Shown here: positions 17,963 to 26,855 of the stretch, one piece after another
How positions within the stretch are numbered: position 1 is the stretch's first letter
Layout: every line of letters begins with the position of its first letter
From: Saccharomonospora sp. NB11
GTDB taxonomy: Bacteria > Actinomycetota > Actinomycetes > Mycobacteriales > Pseudonocardiaceae
Direction: 5' to 3'
Length of the DNA: 64,000 bases
Assembly (NCBI RefSeq): GCF_015910535.1
Contig: NZ_JACBJG010000001.1
Span: forward strand, 310,001 to 374,000
The notes under the pieces: model-generated
What the model was told of the DNA's origin: nothing
The model's database searches: none
What the model saw: the letters and a program-made list of their open reading frames with translations, nothing else
Position numbers and translations under genes: made by a program

Positions 17963-19123
17963 ATGCCCACGACGCCGACCGCGGTGCAACGCCTGCTCCC
18001 CGACACCGAGTCCGAGGACCTGTTGGCCCTCGCCCGGGAGATCGCCCGTGACGAGCTGGCACCCCTGGCGGCCGAGTACGAGGAGAAGGAGACCTTCCCG
18101 CGCGAGCAGTTCCGCGTCCTCGGCCGCGCCGGACTGCTCGGCCTCCCCTACCCGGAACGCTGGGGCGGCGGCGCCGTGCCCTACGAGGTGTACCTGCAGG
18201 TACTGGAGGAGATCGCCCGCGCATGGATGTCGGTGGGCGTCGGGCTGTCGGTGCACACGATGTCGTGCTACGCGCTCGCGGAGTACGGCACCGACGAACA
18301 GCGACAGCGGTGGCTGCCCGAGATGCTGGAGGGCGAGCTGCTCGGCGCGTACGCGCTGTCGGAGCCGCACGCCGGGTCGGACGCCGCCGCACTGTCCACG
18401 CGAGCTCGGCGCGAGGGCGACGTCTACGTCGTCAACGGCGTGAAGGCGTGGACGACCCACGGCGGGCAGGCCGACTACTACACGACGATGGTGCGCACGT
18501 CCGACGACGGCGGCAAGGGCATCAGCTGCCTGCTCGTGGACGCCGACACGCCGGGGCTGTCCGCCGCGCCTCCCGAGCGGAAGATGGGTCTCACCGGCTC
18601 CACCACCGCGCAGATGCTCTTCGACGACGCGCGCGTGGACGCCGACCGGCTCATCGGCGCCGAGGGACAGGGGCTGAAGATCGCGTTGTCGTCGCTGGCC
18701 TCCGGCCGCCTCGGCATCGCGGCCTGTTCCGTCGGGCTCGCGCAGGCCGCGCTGGACGAGGCCGTCGCCTACGCCAAGCAGCGCACCCAGTTCGGCCGAT
18801 CGATCATCGACTTCCAGGGGCTGGAGTTCCTGCTCGCCGACATGGCCGCGGCGGTGGACTCCGCGCGGGCGACGTACCTCGACGCCGCCCGACGTCGCGA
18901 CCGGGGCCTGCCGTTCACCCGACAGTCGTCGGTGGCGAAGCTCGTCGCCACCGACGCCGCCATGAAGGTGACCACCGACGCGGTGCAGGTGTTCGGCGGT
19001 GCCGGCTACACCCGGGACTTCCCGGTGGAGCGTTACCTGCGGGAGGCGAAGGTGCCCCAGATCTTCGAGGGCACGAACCAGATCCAGCGCATGGTCATCG
19101 CGCGGGAACTGCGCAAGTCCTGA
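17963..19123 (+). CDS. Acyl-CoA dehydrogenase
   Basis: A roughly 386-residue flavoprotein that introduces the alpha-beta double bond into acyl-CoA. The three-domain layout is complete: an N-terminal helical domain, a middle beta domain with [15 protein letters not shown] and the [13 protein letters not shown] segment, and a C-terminal helical domain with [17 protein letters not shown] and the catalytic-base-region [17 protein letters not shown] at 17953-17957 lies 5 bases before the second ATG (17963) and only 2 before the first (17960), so 17963 is preferred. Chain-length specificity is unknown. Confidence 0.93.
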   Translation: MPTTPTAVQRLLPDTESEDLLALAREIARDELAPLAAEYEEKETFPREQFRVLGRAGLLGLPYPERWGGGAVPYEVYLQVLEEIARAWMSVGVGLSVHTMSCYALAEYGTDEQRQRWLPEMLEGELLGAYALSEPHAGSDAAALSTRARREGDVYVVNGVKAWTTHGGQADYYTTMVRTSDDGGKGISCLLVDADTPGLSAAPPERKMGLTGSTTAQMLFDDARVDADRLIGAEGQGLKIALSSLASGRLGIAACSVGLAQAALDEAVAYAKQRTQFGRSIIDFQGLEFLLADMAAAVDSARATYLDAARRRDRGLPFTRQSSVAKLVATDAAMKVTTDAVQVFGGAGYTRDFPVERYLREAKVPQIFEGTNQIQRMVIARELRKS

Positions 19124-19153
19124 AACCGCGCGGGAACTCCCACCGCGTCGGTC

Positions 19154-19184
19154 CTCCTCACCGCCCCGGGGGAGCGGTGAGGAG
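19154..19184. terminator. Stem-loop between convergent acyl-CoA dehydrogenase and amidohydrolase
   Basis: CTCCTCACCGC (19154-19164) pairs perfectly with GCGGTGAGGAG (19174-19184), an 11-bp stem with a 9-nt loop, midway between the two stop codons. Confidence 0.72.
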
Positions 19185-19192
19185 CGACCGCG

Positions 19193-20404
19193 TCACTCGC
19201 GATAACGCCGGTCGACGACCACGCCCTCACCGGCCGCCTCGTCGAAGTGGTAGACCTCGCGGCCCCGGACGAACACCCGCAGGGCGCGGTTCATGACGTC
19301 GAGCGGGTCGCCCGACCAGATCACCACGTCGGCGTCCAGTCCCGGCTTGAGCGCGCCCACCTTGTCGTCCAGGCCGAGGATGCGGGCGGGGTTCACCGTC
19401 AACGCACGCAGGGCCGTCTCCGGGTCCAGCCCGTCCTTGACCGCGAGCGCGGCCTGGTAGACGAGGAAGTTGATCGGGACGACCGGGTGGTCGGTGGTGA
19501 TCGCGATCTCGACACCGGCCCGCGCGAGGATGCCCGCCGAGCGCAGGGTGCGGTTGCGCAGCTCCACCTTGCTGCGGCTGGTGAACAGCGGGCCGAGGAT
19601 TACCGGCACGTCTCGTTCGGCGAGGAAGTCGGCGATGAGGTGTCCCTCGGTGCCGTGGTTGACCACGAGCTTGTAGCCGAACTCCTCGGCGAGGCGCACG
19701 GCCGTGACGATGTCGTCGGCCCGGTGCGTGTGCTGGTCCCAGTAGAGCTCGCCGTCCAGGACGCGTGCCAGCGTCTCCAACGTGAGGTCGGTGTCGAACG
19801 GCTTGCCCTCGGCGCGGGCGGCGTCGCGCTGGGCGGCGTAGTTGCGGGCCTTGGTGAACGCCTCGCGCAGGGTGGCCGCGACACCGAGCCGGGTCGACGG
19901 AGTCTTGTCCTTCTCGCCGTAGACACGCTTCGGGTTCTCACCGAGGGCGCTCTTCACGCTGACGTGCTCGGCGAAGACCATGTCGAGCACCGTGCGGCCC
20001 CACGTTTTCACCCCGACCGTCTGGCCACCGATGGGGTTGCCGGAGCCGGGCTTGATCACCACGCTGGTGACGCCGCCCGCGAGCGCGTCGTCGAAGCCGA
20101 CCTCGTACGGGTCGATGCCGTCCAACGCCCGGAACCGGGCACCGTTCGGGTCGGTCATCTCGTTGGTGTCGTTGCCCGACCAGCCCTCGCCCTCCTCGTG
20201 GACGCCGAGGTGGGCGTGTGCGTCGATGAAGCCGGGGAGCACCCACGAGCCGGACGCGTCGACGAGTTCGGCGCCGTCGGGCACGTCGACCTCGGCCTGC
20301 GTGCCCACGGCGACGATCTTGTCGTCCTCCACCAAGACGGTCCCGCCGTCGATCGGTTGCCCGTCGACGGGGACCACATATCCGCCAATGATCGCAGTCG
20401 TCAT
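19193..20404 (-). CDS. Amidohydrolase (imidazolonepropionase-like)
   Basis: A 403-residue metal-dependent hydrolase of the amidohydrolase superfamily. The first metal pair is in FIDAHAHLG (about residues 59-67), further His ligands are in QHTHRADD and VVNHGTEGH, and the catalytic Asp is in ITTDHPVVP. The flanking beta-sandwich halves (residues 1-55 and about 350-403, with LGLDDKVGALKPGLDADVV) are typical of the superfamily. No Sec signal is seen, so it is cytoplasmic. The substrate is unknown; it stands alone. Confidence 0.87.
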   Translation of the reverse strand: MTTAIIGGYVVPVDGQPIDGGTVLVEDDKIVAVGTQAEVDVPDGAELVDASGSWVLPGFIDAHAHLGVHEEGEGWSGNDTNEMTDPNGARFRALDGIDPYEVGFDDALAGGVTSVVIKPGSGNPIGGQTVGVKTWGRTVLDMVFAEHVSVKSALGENPKRVYGEKDKTPSTRLGVAATLREAFTKARNYAAQRDAARAEGKPFDTDLTLETLARVLDGELYWDQHTHRADDIVTAVRLAEEFGYKLVVNHGTEGHLIADFLAERDVPVILGPLFTSRSKVELRNRTLRSAGILARAGVEIAITTDHPVVPINFLVYQAALAVKDGLDPETALRALTVNPARILGLDDKVGALKPGLDADVVIWSGDPLDVMNRALRVFVRGREVYHFDEAAGEGVVVDRRYRE

Positions 20405-20415
20405 AGTTCGTTACG

Positions 20416-21327
20416 CTAACGAATGTCGACGAGGATGCCCCACGACGCTCCCCAGGACGCGCCGGGTTCCAACTCGATGAGGTCGGTCTTCGAGTTCAAC
20501 GCGTCGGCTGGACACGTCATCGGTTCGATCGCGATCGCCCTTCCCCGACCCGGGTAGTCGGACGGCGTGAACACCTGGACCCAGCCGAAGTCCGGGTCGG
20601 CCCACAGATCGACGGTCGCCTCGTGGTGCGACAGCAGGTGGTGGTAGCGACCGTCGTCGTACGCCGCGAGCCCGCCGAACGCGGTGTCGAGGTCCAGTCC
20701 ACCGACGATGCGGCCCTCGCGCAGGTCGTAGTCGGTGCCGTCGACGTCGATCTCGTCACCGAAGGGCAGTTGCTCGTCCGCGACGTAGGGGCGCACGCGC
20801 GACGAGGCGAGCGTGAGCGTCAGCTCGTCGGTGGGCACGTCACCGATGCGCAGGTACGGGTGGGTCCCCACGCCGAAGCCGATCGGCTTGTCGCCCTCGT
20901 TGCGCACCTGGTGCGTCACGGTGATGCCGCGCGGGGCGAGGTCGTAGGTGATCTCCGTGTGCAACGGCACGGGCCAGCCCTGCTCCGCGCCGACCTCGAC
21001 GGCGAGACGGATGAACCACTCGCCGTGCTCCAGCAGCTCCCACTCCTTGTCCCGCACGAGGCCGTGGATCGCGTTGCCGCGCGCCTCCTCGGTGACGGCG
21101 AGTTCCTGCACCTCACCGTCGAACTCCCAGCGGGCGCCCTTCGTGCGGTTGGGCCACGGCAGGAGCACCTGTCCGGCCGCCTTCGGGGGCTCCACCTCGG
21201 GCGCGAACGTCTCCAGGTACGGCACCTTGTTGATCTCGAACGCCCGCAGGCCCGCGCCGATCTCGGTCACCACGGCACGGGCGTTGCCCCTGGTCAGTTC
21301 GAACTGTTCCCCCGTCGGATTCGCCAT
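20416..21327 (-). CDS. Aldose 1-epimerase family protein
   Basis: A 303-residue beta-sandwich protein of the galactose-mutarotase fold. Visible signatures are LPWPNRTKGARW, AIHGLVRDKEW (with the conserved His) and FGVGTHPYLR (second conserved His). The ATG at 21327 is chosen because the open frame upstream enters repeat array B. It may interconvert anomers of glucose-type sugars or sugar phosphates. It lies 11 bp after the amidohydrolase start and reads the same way, so the two may be co-transcribed. Confidence 0.87.
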   Translation of the reverse strand: MANPTGEQFELTRGNARAVVTEIGAGLRAFEINKVPYLETFAPEVEPPKAAGQVLLPWPNRTKGARWEFDGEVQELAVTEEARGNAIHGLVRDKEWELLEHGEWFIRLAVEVGAEQGWPVPLHTEITYDLAPRGITVTHQVRNEGDKPIGFGVGTHPYLRIGDVPTDELTLTLASSRVRPYVADEQLPFGDEIDVDGTDYDLREGRIVGGLDLDTAFGGLAAYDDGRYHHLLSHHEATVDLWADPDFGWVQVFTPSDYPGRGRAIAIEPMTCPADALNSKTDLIELEPGASWGASWGILVDIR

Positions 21328-21336
21328 GCCGCAGAC

Positions 21337-21451
21337 GATACCGAGCGTGCGAGAGGTGCGACCACGAGTGCGAGAAGTGCGGACACGCGTGCGCCGAGCC
21401 ATGACACGCCGGAGAGGACGGCGTGTCCTCGGGTCTCGCACGGGTGTTCGC
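21337..21451. repeat. 21-bp periodic repeat array B (inverted then forward units)
   Basis: Reverse-type cores start at 21337 (degenerate), 21358 (GCGACCACGAGTGCGA), 21379 (GCGGACACGCGTGCGC) and 21400 (degenerate), all exactly 21 bp apart. Forward-type cores follow at 21415 (degenerate, retaining CGTGTCC) and 21436 (TCGCACGGGTGTTCGC), again 21 bp apart. The array fills the gap between the aldose epimerase start and the MFS stop, both leftward genes. Degeneracy suggests an older array than the one at 43.6 kb. Confidence 0.72.
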
Positions 21452-21466
21452 AGTTCGGGGACGGCT

Positions 21467-22798
21467 CTAGCTCGGCTTGGCCTCCGTGGGGGCGCGGTAA
21501 CGCCAGAACGCGGGCAGCAGCACCACCGCCACCACCACGCCGAGCACCACGAGGACACCGCCGCCCGCCGTCGCCGCCGTGGTGCCCATCGCCGCGGCGG
21601 CCCAGCCGTGTGTCATGTCGGCCAGGCGCGGCCCGCCCGCCACGACCACGGTGAACGCCCCCTGCATCCGGCCTCGCATCTCGTCGGTGGTGGCCTGTTG
21701 GAGGATCGCCTGCCGGAAGATCGCGCTCACCATGTCGGCCACTCCCCCGAGCGCGAGGAAGAAGACGGCCAGCCACAACGACTGCGAGAATCCGAACCCG
21801 ACCATCGCGACACCCCACACGCCGATGGACACGGCCACGGCCACACCGTGTCGGCCGATGCGGTGCGCCCACCCGGACATCAGCCCGAGCAGCAACGCAC
21901 CCAACGGAATCCCGGCGTACAGCCACCCGAGCGCGGTTCCCCCTCCGGGCGGGTCACCGAACGTGCGCTCGGCCATCTCGGGGAACAACGCCCTCGGCAT
22001 CCCCGCCACCATCGCCACGACGTCCACCACGAACGACGCGAGCAGCACCTTCTGGGTCGCGAGGTAGCGGAAGCCCTGGAGGACGTCCCGCAGTCCCGCC
22101 GCGCGGATCTTGCCGGACAGTGGCGGCAGGGACGGGAGTGTCCACACCGCCCACACCACGGCCACGAGCGCCAGCGTGTCCACGAGGTACAGCGTCGACA
22201 GGCCCACCACGGGCAGCAGCGCCCCGGCCAGCATCGGCCCGAACACCGCACCGAAGGTGGCCATCGTGCCCGTCAGTGCGGCGGCGGAGGGCAACAGGTG
22301 TTCGGGCACCACGCGGGCGACCACCGCCTGCCGCGTCGGCATGTTGATCGCGAAGAACGCCTGGTTGACGCTGAGGAGGACGAGCACGACCCACACCGAG
22401 TCGAGCCCCACCAGCGCCTGCGCCCACAGCAGCAGGGCCGCCACCGCGATCCCGACGTTGGACACGAGCAGCAACACCCGACGATCCACGGTGTCGGCGA
22501 TCGCCCCGCCCCACAGGCCGAACACCAGCAGCGGGACGAGCCCGAACAGACCGGTGAGGCCGACGTAGGCGGACGAGCCCGTGATGTCGTAGATCTGCTT
22601 GGGCACGGCGACGGCGGTGAGCTGACTGCCGATCGCCGTGACGATCGAGCTCAACCACAGTCGCCGGAACGCGGGGATGCGCAGCGGTCGCCGGTCGGCG
22701 ACGACGTTGCCCAGTGCGCCCACCATCCTGCGCAACCGGCCTCTCGGCGGCGGTGTGGACGAGGGTCCGGCGGAGTCCGTGGAGGTCTGCTCGGTCAC
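21467..22798 (-). CDS. MFS transporter (EntS-like exporter family)
   Basis: A 443-residue, 12-helix major-facilitator protein starting at GTG. The inter-helix signature GGAIADTVDRRVLL (about residues 97-110) and the second-half loop RGRMQGAFT are typical of the MFS_3/EntS branch of drug or siderophore exporters. The N-terminal 40 residues are Pro/Ser-rich and cytoplasmic. It is an isolated gene between array B and pdxH; the substrate is unknown. Confidence 0.85.
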   Translation of the reverse strand: MTEQTSTDSAGPSSTPPPRGRLRRMVGALGNVVADRRPLRIPAFRRLWLSSIVTAIGSQLTAVAVPKQIYDITGSSAYVGLTGLFGLVPLLVFGLWGGAIADTVDRRVLLLVSNVGIAVAALLLWAQALVGLDSVWVVLVLLSVNQAFFAINMPTRQAVVARVVPEHLLPSAAALTGTMATFGAVFGPMLAGALLPVVGLSTLYLVDTLALVAVVWAVWTLPSLPPLSGKIRAAGLRDVLQGFRYLATQKVLLASFVVDVVAMVAGMPRALFPEMAERTFGDPPGGGTALGWLYAGIPLGALLLGLMSGWAHRIGRHGVAVAVSIGVWGVAMVGFGFSQSLWLAVFFLALGGVADMVSAIFRQAILQQATTDEMRGRMQGAFTVVVAGGPRLADMTHGWAAAAMGTTAATAGGGVLVVLGVVVAVVLLPAFWRYRAPTEAKPS

Positions 22799-22861
22799 GT
22801 GGCGGGAGCTTAGCCGAGCTAACGACCTGCCCCGGTCGGATTATGGCGCGCGCCTCGCGAC

Positions 22862-23572
22862 TCAGGGAGCGACGCGGCGGACCTCCCAGCCGTCCTCACC
22901 GCGGACGAAGCGCAGTCGGTCGTGCATCCGGTCCTGCCTGCCCTGCCAGAACTCGACGATCTCCGGACGGATCCGCCAGCCACCCCAGTGGGGCGGCACC
23001 GGGATCTCCTCGACGTCACGGAAGCGGCGCTCGATGGCGCTCAACGCAGTGTCGAGGTCCCGACGCCCGGACACGATCGCCGACTGCGGGGACGCCCACG
23101 CACCGAGCTGGGAACCCCGCGGCCGGGAGGCCCAGTACTTCGCGGTCTCGGCGGGGTCGACCTTCTCCACCTCGCCCCGCACGTGCACCTGACGCTGCAG
23201 CGGGTACCAGGGGAAGGTCGCGGACGCGTACCGCGTCACCGTGAGGTCGTGACTCTTGGCGGAGGTGTAGTTGGTGTAGAAGACGATGCCGCGCTCGTCG
23301 AGCCCCTTGCACAGCACGGTGCGGGACGACGGGAAACCGTGGGCGTCGGCGGTGGCGAGCACCATGGCGTTCGGCTCGGGGAGGCCGTGGGCGATCGCCT
23401 CGTCGAGCCAGGACTGGAGTTGTTCGTGCCAGGTCGAGGCGAGGTCCGCCTCGTCCAACGCGCCCCCGTTGTAGGCGACCCGCATGGCGGGCAGCCGTAC
23501 GGCGACGTCAGCGACGTCGACGTTCGCGGCGCTCTCCACGCTGCCGTCCACGCCGTTTCCGGTTTCGGTCAT
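22862..23572 (-). CDS. pdxH: Pyridoxamine/pyridoxine 5'-phosphate oxidase
   Basis: A 236-residue FMN enzyme making pyridoxal 5'-phosphate. Family features are present: MRVAYNGGALDEADL near the N-terminus, SSRTVLCKGLDERG, FYTNYTSAKSHDL and the C-terminal PHWGGWRIRPEIVEFWQG substrate and FMN region. The start at 23572 is fixed by GGGAGG a few bases upstream; the longer frame runs through the divergent promoter region. It is divergent from the second citrate synthase gene. Confidence 0.95.
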   Translation of the reverse strand: MTETGNGVDGSVESAANVDVADVAVRLPAMRVAYNGGALDEADLASTWHEQLQSWLDEAIAHGLPEPNAMVLATADAHGFPSSRTVLCKGLDERGIVFYTNYTSAKSHDLTVTRYASATFPWYPLQRQVHVRGEVEKVDPAETAKYWASRPRGSQLGAWASPQSAIVSGRRDLDTALSAIERRFRDVEEIPVPPHWGGWRIRPEIVEFWQGRQDRMHDRLRFVRGEDGWEVRRVAP

Positions 23573-23844
23573 GGCAACCTCCCGCGCACCTGATCTCCCC
23601 GCTTGTGGCCGACGGTAAAGGGTCTCACGGAAGCGCGAAAGTACGCGGATGGTGACGGGTCCCACTTCGGCAGGACGAACGCTTTCTGAATCGTTCTCGG
23701 AATCGTGACCGATACCACCGCGCTTTTGATTGCTACCGGTCAGTAATAGGAGCAGAGTCACTTTCAGACGCGCGACGAGGCGCGTGTTCGTGCCTCCCGC
23801 GCTCGACGACGACCCACGGCGATTCGCACGAAAGGTCTACTGCC

Positions 23845-25002
23845 ATGACACCCACCACGAACGGGCAGCCCACAGCGAGCGCGGCGCAGGACCCGGACGA
23901 CGGTTTCCGTCCCGGTTTGGAAGGCGTGGTCGCTTTCCGCACCGAGATCGCCGAACCCGACCGCGACGGAGGCGCCCTGCGTTATCGCGGTGTCGACATC
24001 GAGGAACTGGCGGGCACGGTCGGCTTCGGTGACGTCTGGGGTTTGCTGGTCGACGGGCATTTCGAGAACGGACTTCCGGCGGACGAACCGTTCCCCATTC
24101 CCGTGCGCAGTGGGGACGTGCGGGCCGACGTCCAGTCGGCACTGCCCGCGCTCGCGCCGCTGTGGGGGCTGGGACCGCTTCTCGACATCACCGAGGCCGA
24201 CGCTCGCGAACAACTCGGTCGCGTGTCCGCCATCGCGTTGTCCTTCATCGCCCAGTCCGCACGGGGCAACGCCGTACCCGCGGTACCGGAGTCCCGGGTC
24301 GACGAGGCGTCGGGCACCACCGAACGGTTCCTCGTCCGCTGGCGTGGTGAGCCCGACCCCGCGCACGTGAAGGCCCTCGACGCCTACTGGGTCTCGGCGG
24401 CCGAGCACGGACTCAACGCCTCGACCTTCACCGCCAGGGTCATCGCCTCGACCGGCGCCGACGTGGCCGCCGCGATCTCCGGCGCCATCGGCGCCATGTC
24501 CGGCCCGCTGCACGGCGGCGCTCCCGCCCGCGTCCTGCCGATGATCGAGCAGGTGGAGCGCACCGGCGACGCACGGGCCGTGGTCAAGGGCATCCTCGAC
24601 CGCGGAGAGCGCCTGATGGGCTTCGGACACCGCGTGTACCGCGCCGAGGACCCGCGAGCGAGGGTGCTGCGGCGCACGTGCCGCGAGCTGGGCGCCAAGC
24701 GCTACGAGGTGGCCGCCGAGCTGGAGCAGGCCGCGCTGGCCGAGCTGCGCGAGCGGCGTCCCGACCGCGCGATCGAGACCAACGTGGAGTTCTGGGCCGC
24801 AGTGATCCTCGACTTCGCCGAGGTGCCGCCCGCCATGATGCCGGCCATGTTCACGGCAGCACGGACCGCGGGTTGGGCCGCCCACGTGCTGGAGCAGAAG
24901 CGGACGGGACGACTCGTGCGCCCGTCGGCCTCCTACGTGGGCCCCGGCCCCAGGACCCCGCAGGAGGTCCAGGGCTGGGACCGGCTCGCGACGAACGGCT
25001 GA
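23845..25002 (+). CDS. citA: Second citrate synthase (CitA-type)
   Basis: A 385-residue citrate-synthase-family enzyme, shorter than GltA. The two active-site His motifs are intact (GPLHGGAPA and FGHRVYRAEDP), but the catalytic Asp motif reads NVEFWAAV, with Glu in place of Asp. An N-terminal extension of about 25 residues is low-complexity. AAAGG upstream of the ATG is a moderate ribosome-binding site. Some actinobacterial paralogues act as 2-methylcitrate synthases or minor citrate synthases; which applies here is not shown. No prpB or prpD neighbours are present. Confidence 0.88.
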   Translation: MTPTTNGQPTASAAQDPDDGFRPGLEGVVAFRTEIAEPDRDGGALRYRGVDIEELAGTVGFGDVWGLLVDGHFENGLPADEPFPIPVRSGDVRADVQSALPALAPLWGLGPLLDITEADAREQLGRVSAIALSFIAQSARGNAVPAVPESRVDEASGTTERFLVRWRGEPDPAHVKALDAYWVSAAEHGLNASTFTARVIASTGADVAAAISGAIGAMSGPLHGGAPARVLPMIEQVERTGDARAVVKGILDRGERLMGFGHRVYRAEDPRARVLRRTCRELGAKRYEVAAELEQAALAELRERRPDRAIETNVEFWAAVILDFAEVPPAMMPAMFTAARTAGWAAHVLEQKRTGRLVRPSASYVGPGPRTPQEVQGWDRLATNG

Positions 25003-25006
25003 CGCA

Positions 25007-26707
25007 TCACCGGCGGCGCAGGGCCGCGCGCACGAGCCCCGGAGCCCACCGGGTTGCCAGGCGCGCGGCCTTCGCCTCCACGGTGGGAGCCACGACTGGC
25101 AGGTTCCGCTCCACCGCCCGCAGGACGTCCTTCGCCACCAGCTCGGGCCGCGCCCGGCGGGCGGTGTAGAACCGCTGCGCCCGCTGCCGCCTGCGACGCT
25201 GTTCGGCCTCGTCGGTCCCGGCGAAGCGGGTGGAGCAGACGATGTCGGTGTCCACGAACCCCGGGCACACGGCGCTGACCCCGACGTCCGACGCCGCGAG
25301 CTCGGCCCGCAACGACTCCGACAGCATCAGCACGGCCGACTTCACCGTCGCGTACGCGGGCAGCAGCGGATTGGGCAGGAAGGCCGCCATCGACGCGAGG
25401 TTCACCAGGTGCCCGCCCTCTCCTCGCTCCACCATGTGCGGGGCGAACAGCCGACACCCGTGGAGCACGCCCCAGAAGTTGACGTCCAGCAGCCGACGCC
25501 ACTCCTCCTCGGTCGTCTCCAGCACGGGCCCCGCCAGGCCGATGCCCGCGTTGTTCACGACGACGTCGGGCACCCCGCGGTCGCGCACCACCTCGTCGAC
25601 GAAGGCGCTCATCGCCGCGCCGTCGGACACGTCGACGTGGTACGTCACGGCGCTCACCCCGGCATCGCGCACCGACCCGGCCGTCTCGGCGAGCGCCTCG
25701 TCGTCGACGTCGACGAGGACGAGATCGGCACCCTCCCGCGCGAACGCGGACGCCGTGGCCCGCCCGATGCCCTTGGCCGCACCGGTGACGACGACGAGCC
25801 GACCGTCGAAGCGGCCCACCCTCAGCGTCCCGCGTCGCGCGCGCTTGAGGGCCTGGGTCTCCGGACCGCCCTGCACGTACGTGGCGAACTCCGCGGCGGC
25901 CGAGGCGATCCGGGCGGCGTCGGCCCGCACGACCCAGTGGCTGCCCGGGATGCGCCGCACGCGCAGGTTCGGCACCCAGTCCTCCAGTTCGGTCTGCAGC
26001 CGGACGCCGACGAACGGGTCGGCCCGTGGCGCGAGCACCTGCACGGGCACGTCGACCGGCCGGGGCCTGCCACGGCGGCCTCGCATGTTCTCCCGGTAGA
26101 GGTTCAGCCCGAACACGGCGTCGGCCCTGGACGGCGTGGCCTCCGCGGGTTCACGCCTGCGCACCAGGGCTGTCGCGAGCCCGGTGCGCCAGGCGAGTTC
26201 GGGCAGCACGGGAGTGCGGAAGAACGCGATGTAGCTCGACCGCCAGAGCTGCGACAGCACCGCCGCGACGCCACCGTCACGACGCCAGCCGGTACGCAAC
26301 CAGCGGAACGCGTGCCGCAACGACGGCCCGGAGATCGACGTGAAGGACGCCGCCCGGCCGTCGAGCCACGGCCCTTCGAGCGCGTGCCAGACCTGGATGG
26401 ACCCCCAGTCGTGCCCGAGCAGATGCACCGGACGATCCGGCGACACGGCGTCGACGACGGCCCGCAGGTCCTCGGCGAGCCGGTCCAGACCGTACGCCTG
26501 CCGCCCACGAGGTCGATCGGAGGAACCCGCGCCCCGCACGTCGTAGGTGACCACCCGCCACCCGTCCGGCCACGCCGCCACGACGTCGTCCCAGAGCGCC
26601 GCGTTGTCGGGGTAGCCGTGCACGCACACCACAGTCGGCGCCCGCTCCGGACCACGCACCCGCACCGACAACCGAACACCGTCGCTGGTCGTCACCGTCG
26701 TTCGCAT
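25007..26707 (-). CDS. EphD-like fusion: alpha/beta hydrolase plus short-chain dehydrogenase
   Basis: A 566-residue bifunctional protein. Residues 1 to about 275 are an epoxide-hydrolase-type alpha/beta hydrolase with oxyanion segment HGYPD (30-34) and nucleophile GHDWGS (Asp100). Residues about 285-566 are a classical SDR with the nucleotide motif TGAAKGIG, NNAGIG, the catalytic Ser in NLASMAAF and YATVK (Tyr and Lys). The domain order is that of mycobacterial EphD (about 590 residues), which has been linked to oxidised mycolic acid metabolism. It is convergent with citA, with only 4 bp between them. Confidence 0.9.
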   Translation of the reverse strand: MRTTVTTSDGVRLSVRVRGPERAPTVVCVHGYPDNAALWDDVVAAWPDGWRVVTYDVRGAGSSDRPRGRQAYGLDRLAEDLRAVVDAVSPDRPVHLLGHDWGSIQVWHALEGPWLDGRAASFTSISGPSLRHAFRWLRTGWRRDGGVAAVLSQLWRSSYIAFFRTPVLPELAWRTGLATALVRRREPAEATPSRADAVFGLNLYRENMRGRRGRPRPVDVPVQVLAPRADPFVGVRLQTELEDWVPNLRVRRIPGSHWVVRADAARIASAAAEFATYVQGGPETQALKRARRGTLRVGRFDGRLVVVTGAAKGIGRATASAFAREGADLVLVDVDDEALAETAGSVRDAGVSAVTYHVDVSDGAAMSAFVDEVVRDRGVPDVVVNNAGIGLAGPVLETTEEEWRRLLDVNFWGVLHGCRLFAPHMVERGEGGHLVNLASMAAFLPNPLLPAYATVKSAVLMLSESLRAELAASDVGVSAVCPGFVDTDIVCSTRFAGTDEAEQRRRRQRAQRFYTARRARPELVAKDVLRAVERNLPVVAPTVEAKAARLATRWAPGLVRAALRRR

Positions 26708-26744
26708 CGACTCATGCTAGGGCGAACCTTCGCCACTCGAACTA

Positions 26745-26772
26745 TTGACGACCGGCACACCCGCTGTAACAC
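26745..26772 (+). promoter_or_regulatory. Possible sigma-70-type promoter of the lactate permease gene
   Basis: TTGACG (26745-26750) and TAACAC (26767-26772) are 16 bp apart and sit about 85 bp before the start codon. The -35 is good; the -10 lacks the final T, so this is only a candidate. Confidence 0.4.
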
Positions 26773-26789
26773 TGTGTGATCCCGATAAC

Positions 26790-26813
26790 AGAGCGGAAGT
26801 TGTATTCCGCTCT
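26790..26813. promoter_or_regulatory. Perfect inverted repeat (operator candidate) upstream of lctP
   Basis: AGAGCGGAA (26790-26798) is followed after GTTGTA by its exact reverse complement TTCCGCTCT (26805-26813). It lies just downstream of the candidate promoter, about 43 bp before the permease ATG, a position suited to a repressor or to a leader stem-loop. I cannot assign a regulator family. Confidence 0.62.
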
Positions 26814-26855
26814 ACGGAAACCTGAACCACCAACGAAGGCGGGGCGGGCGACACG

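Noticed and set aside
17900-18460. N-terminal extension of the TetR gene to 18460
   Set aside because: It would run antisense through the acyl-CoA dehydrogenase and its operator; a normal TetR start exists at 17899/17890.
23700-23760. Operator-like TTGCTACCGGTCAGTAA between pdxH and citA
   Set aside because: Only the central ACCGGT is palindromic; outer arms do not pair around one centre, so the case is too weak to annotate.
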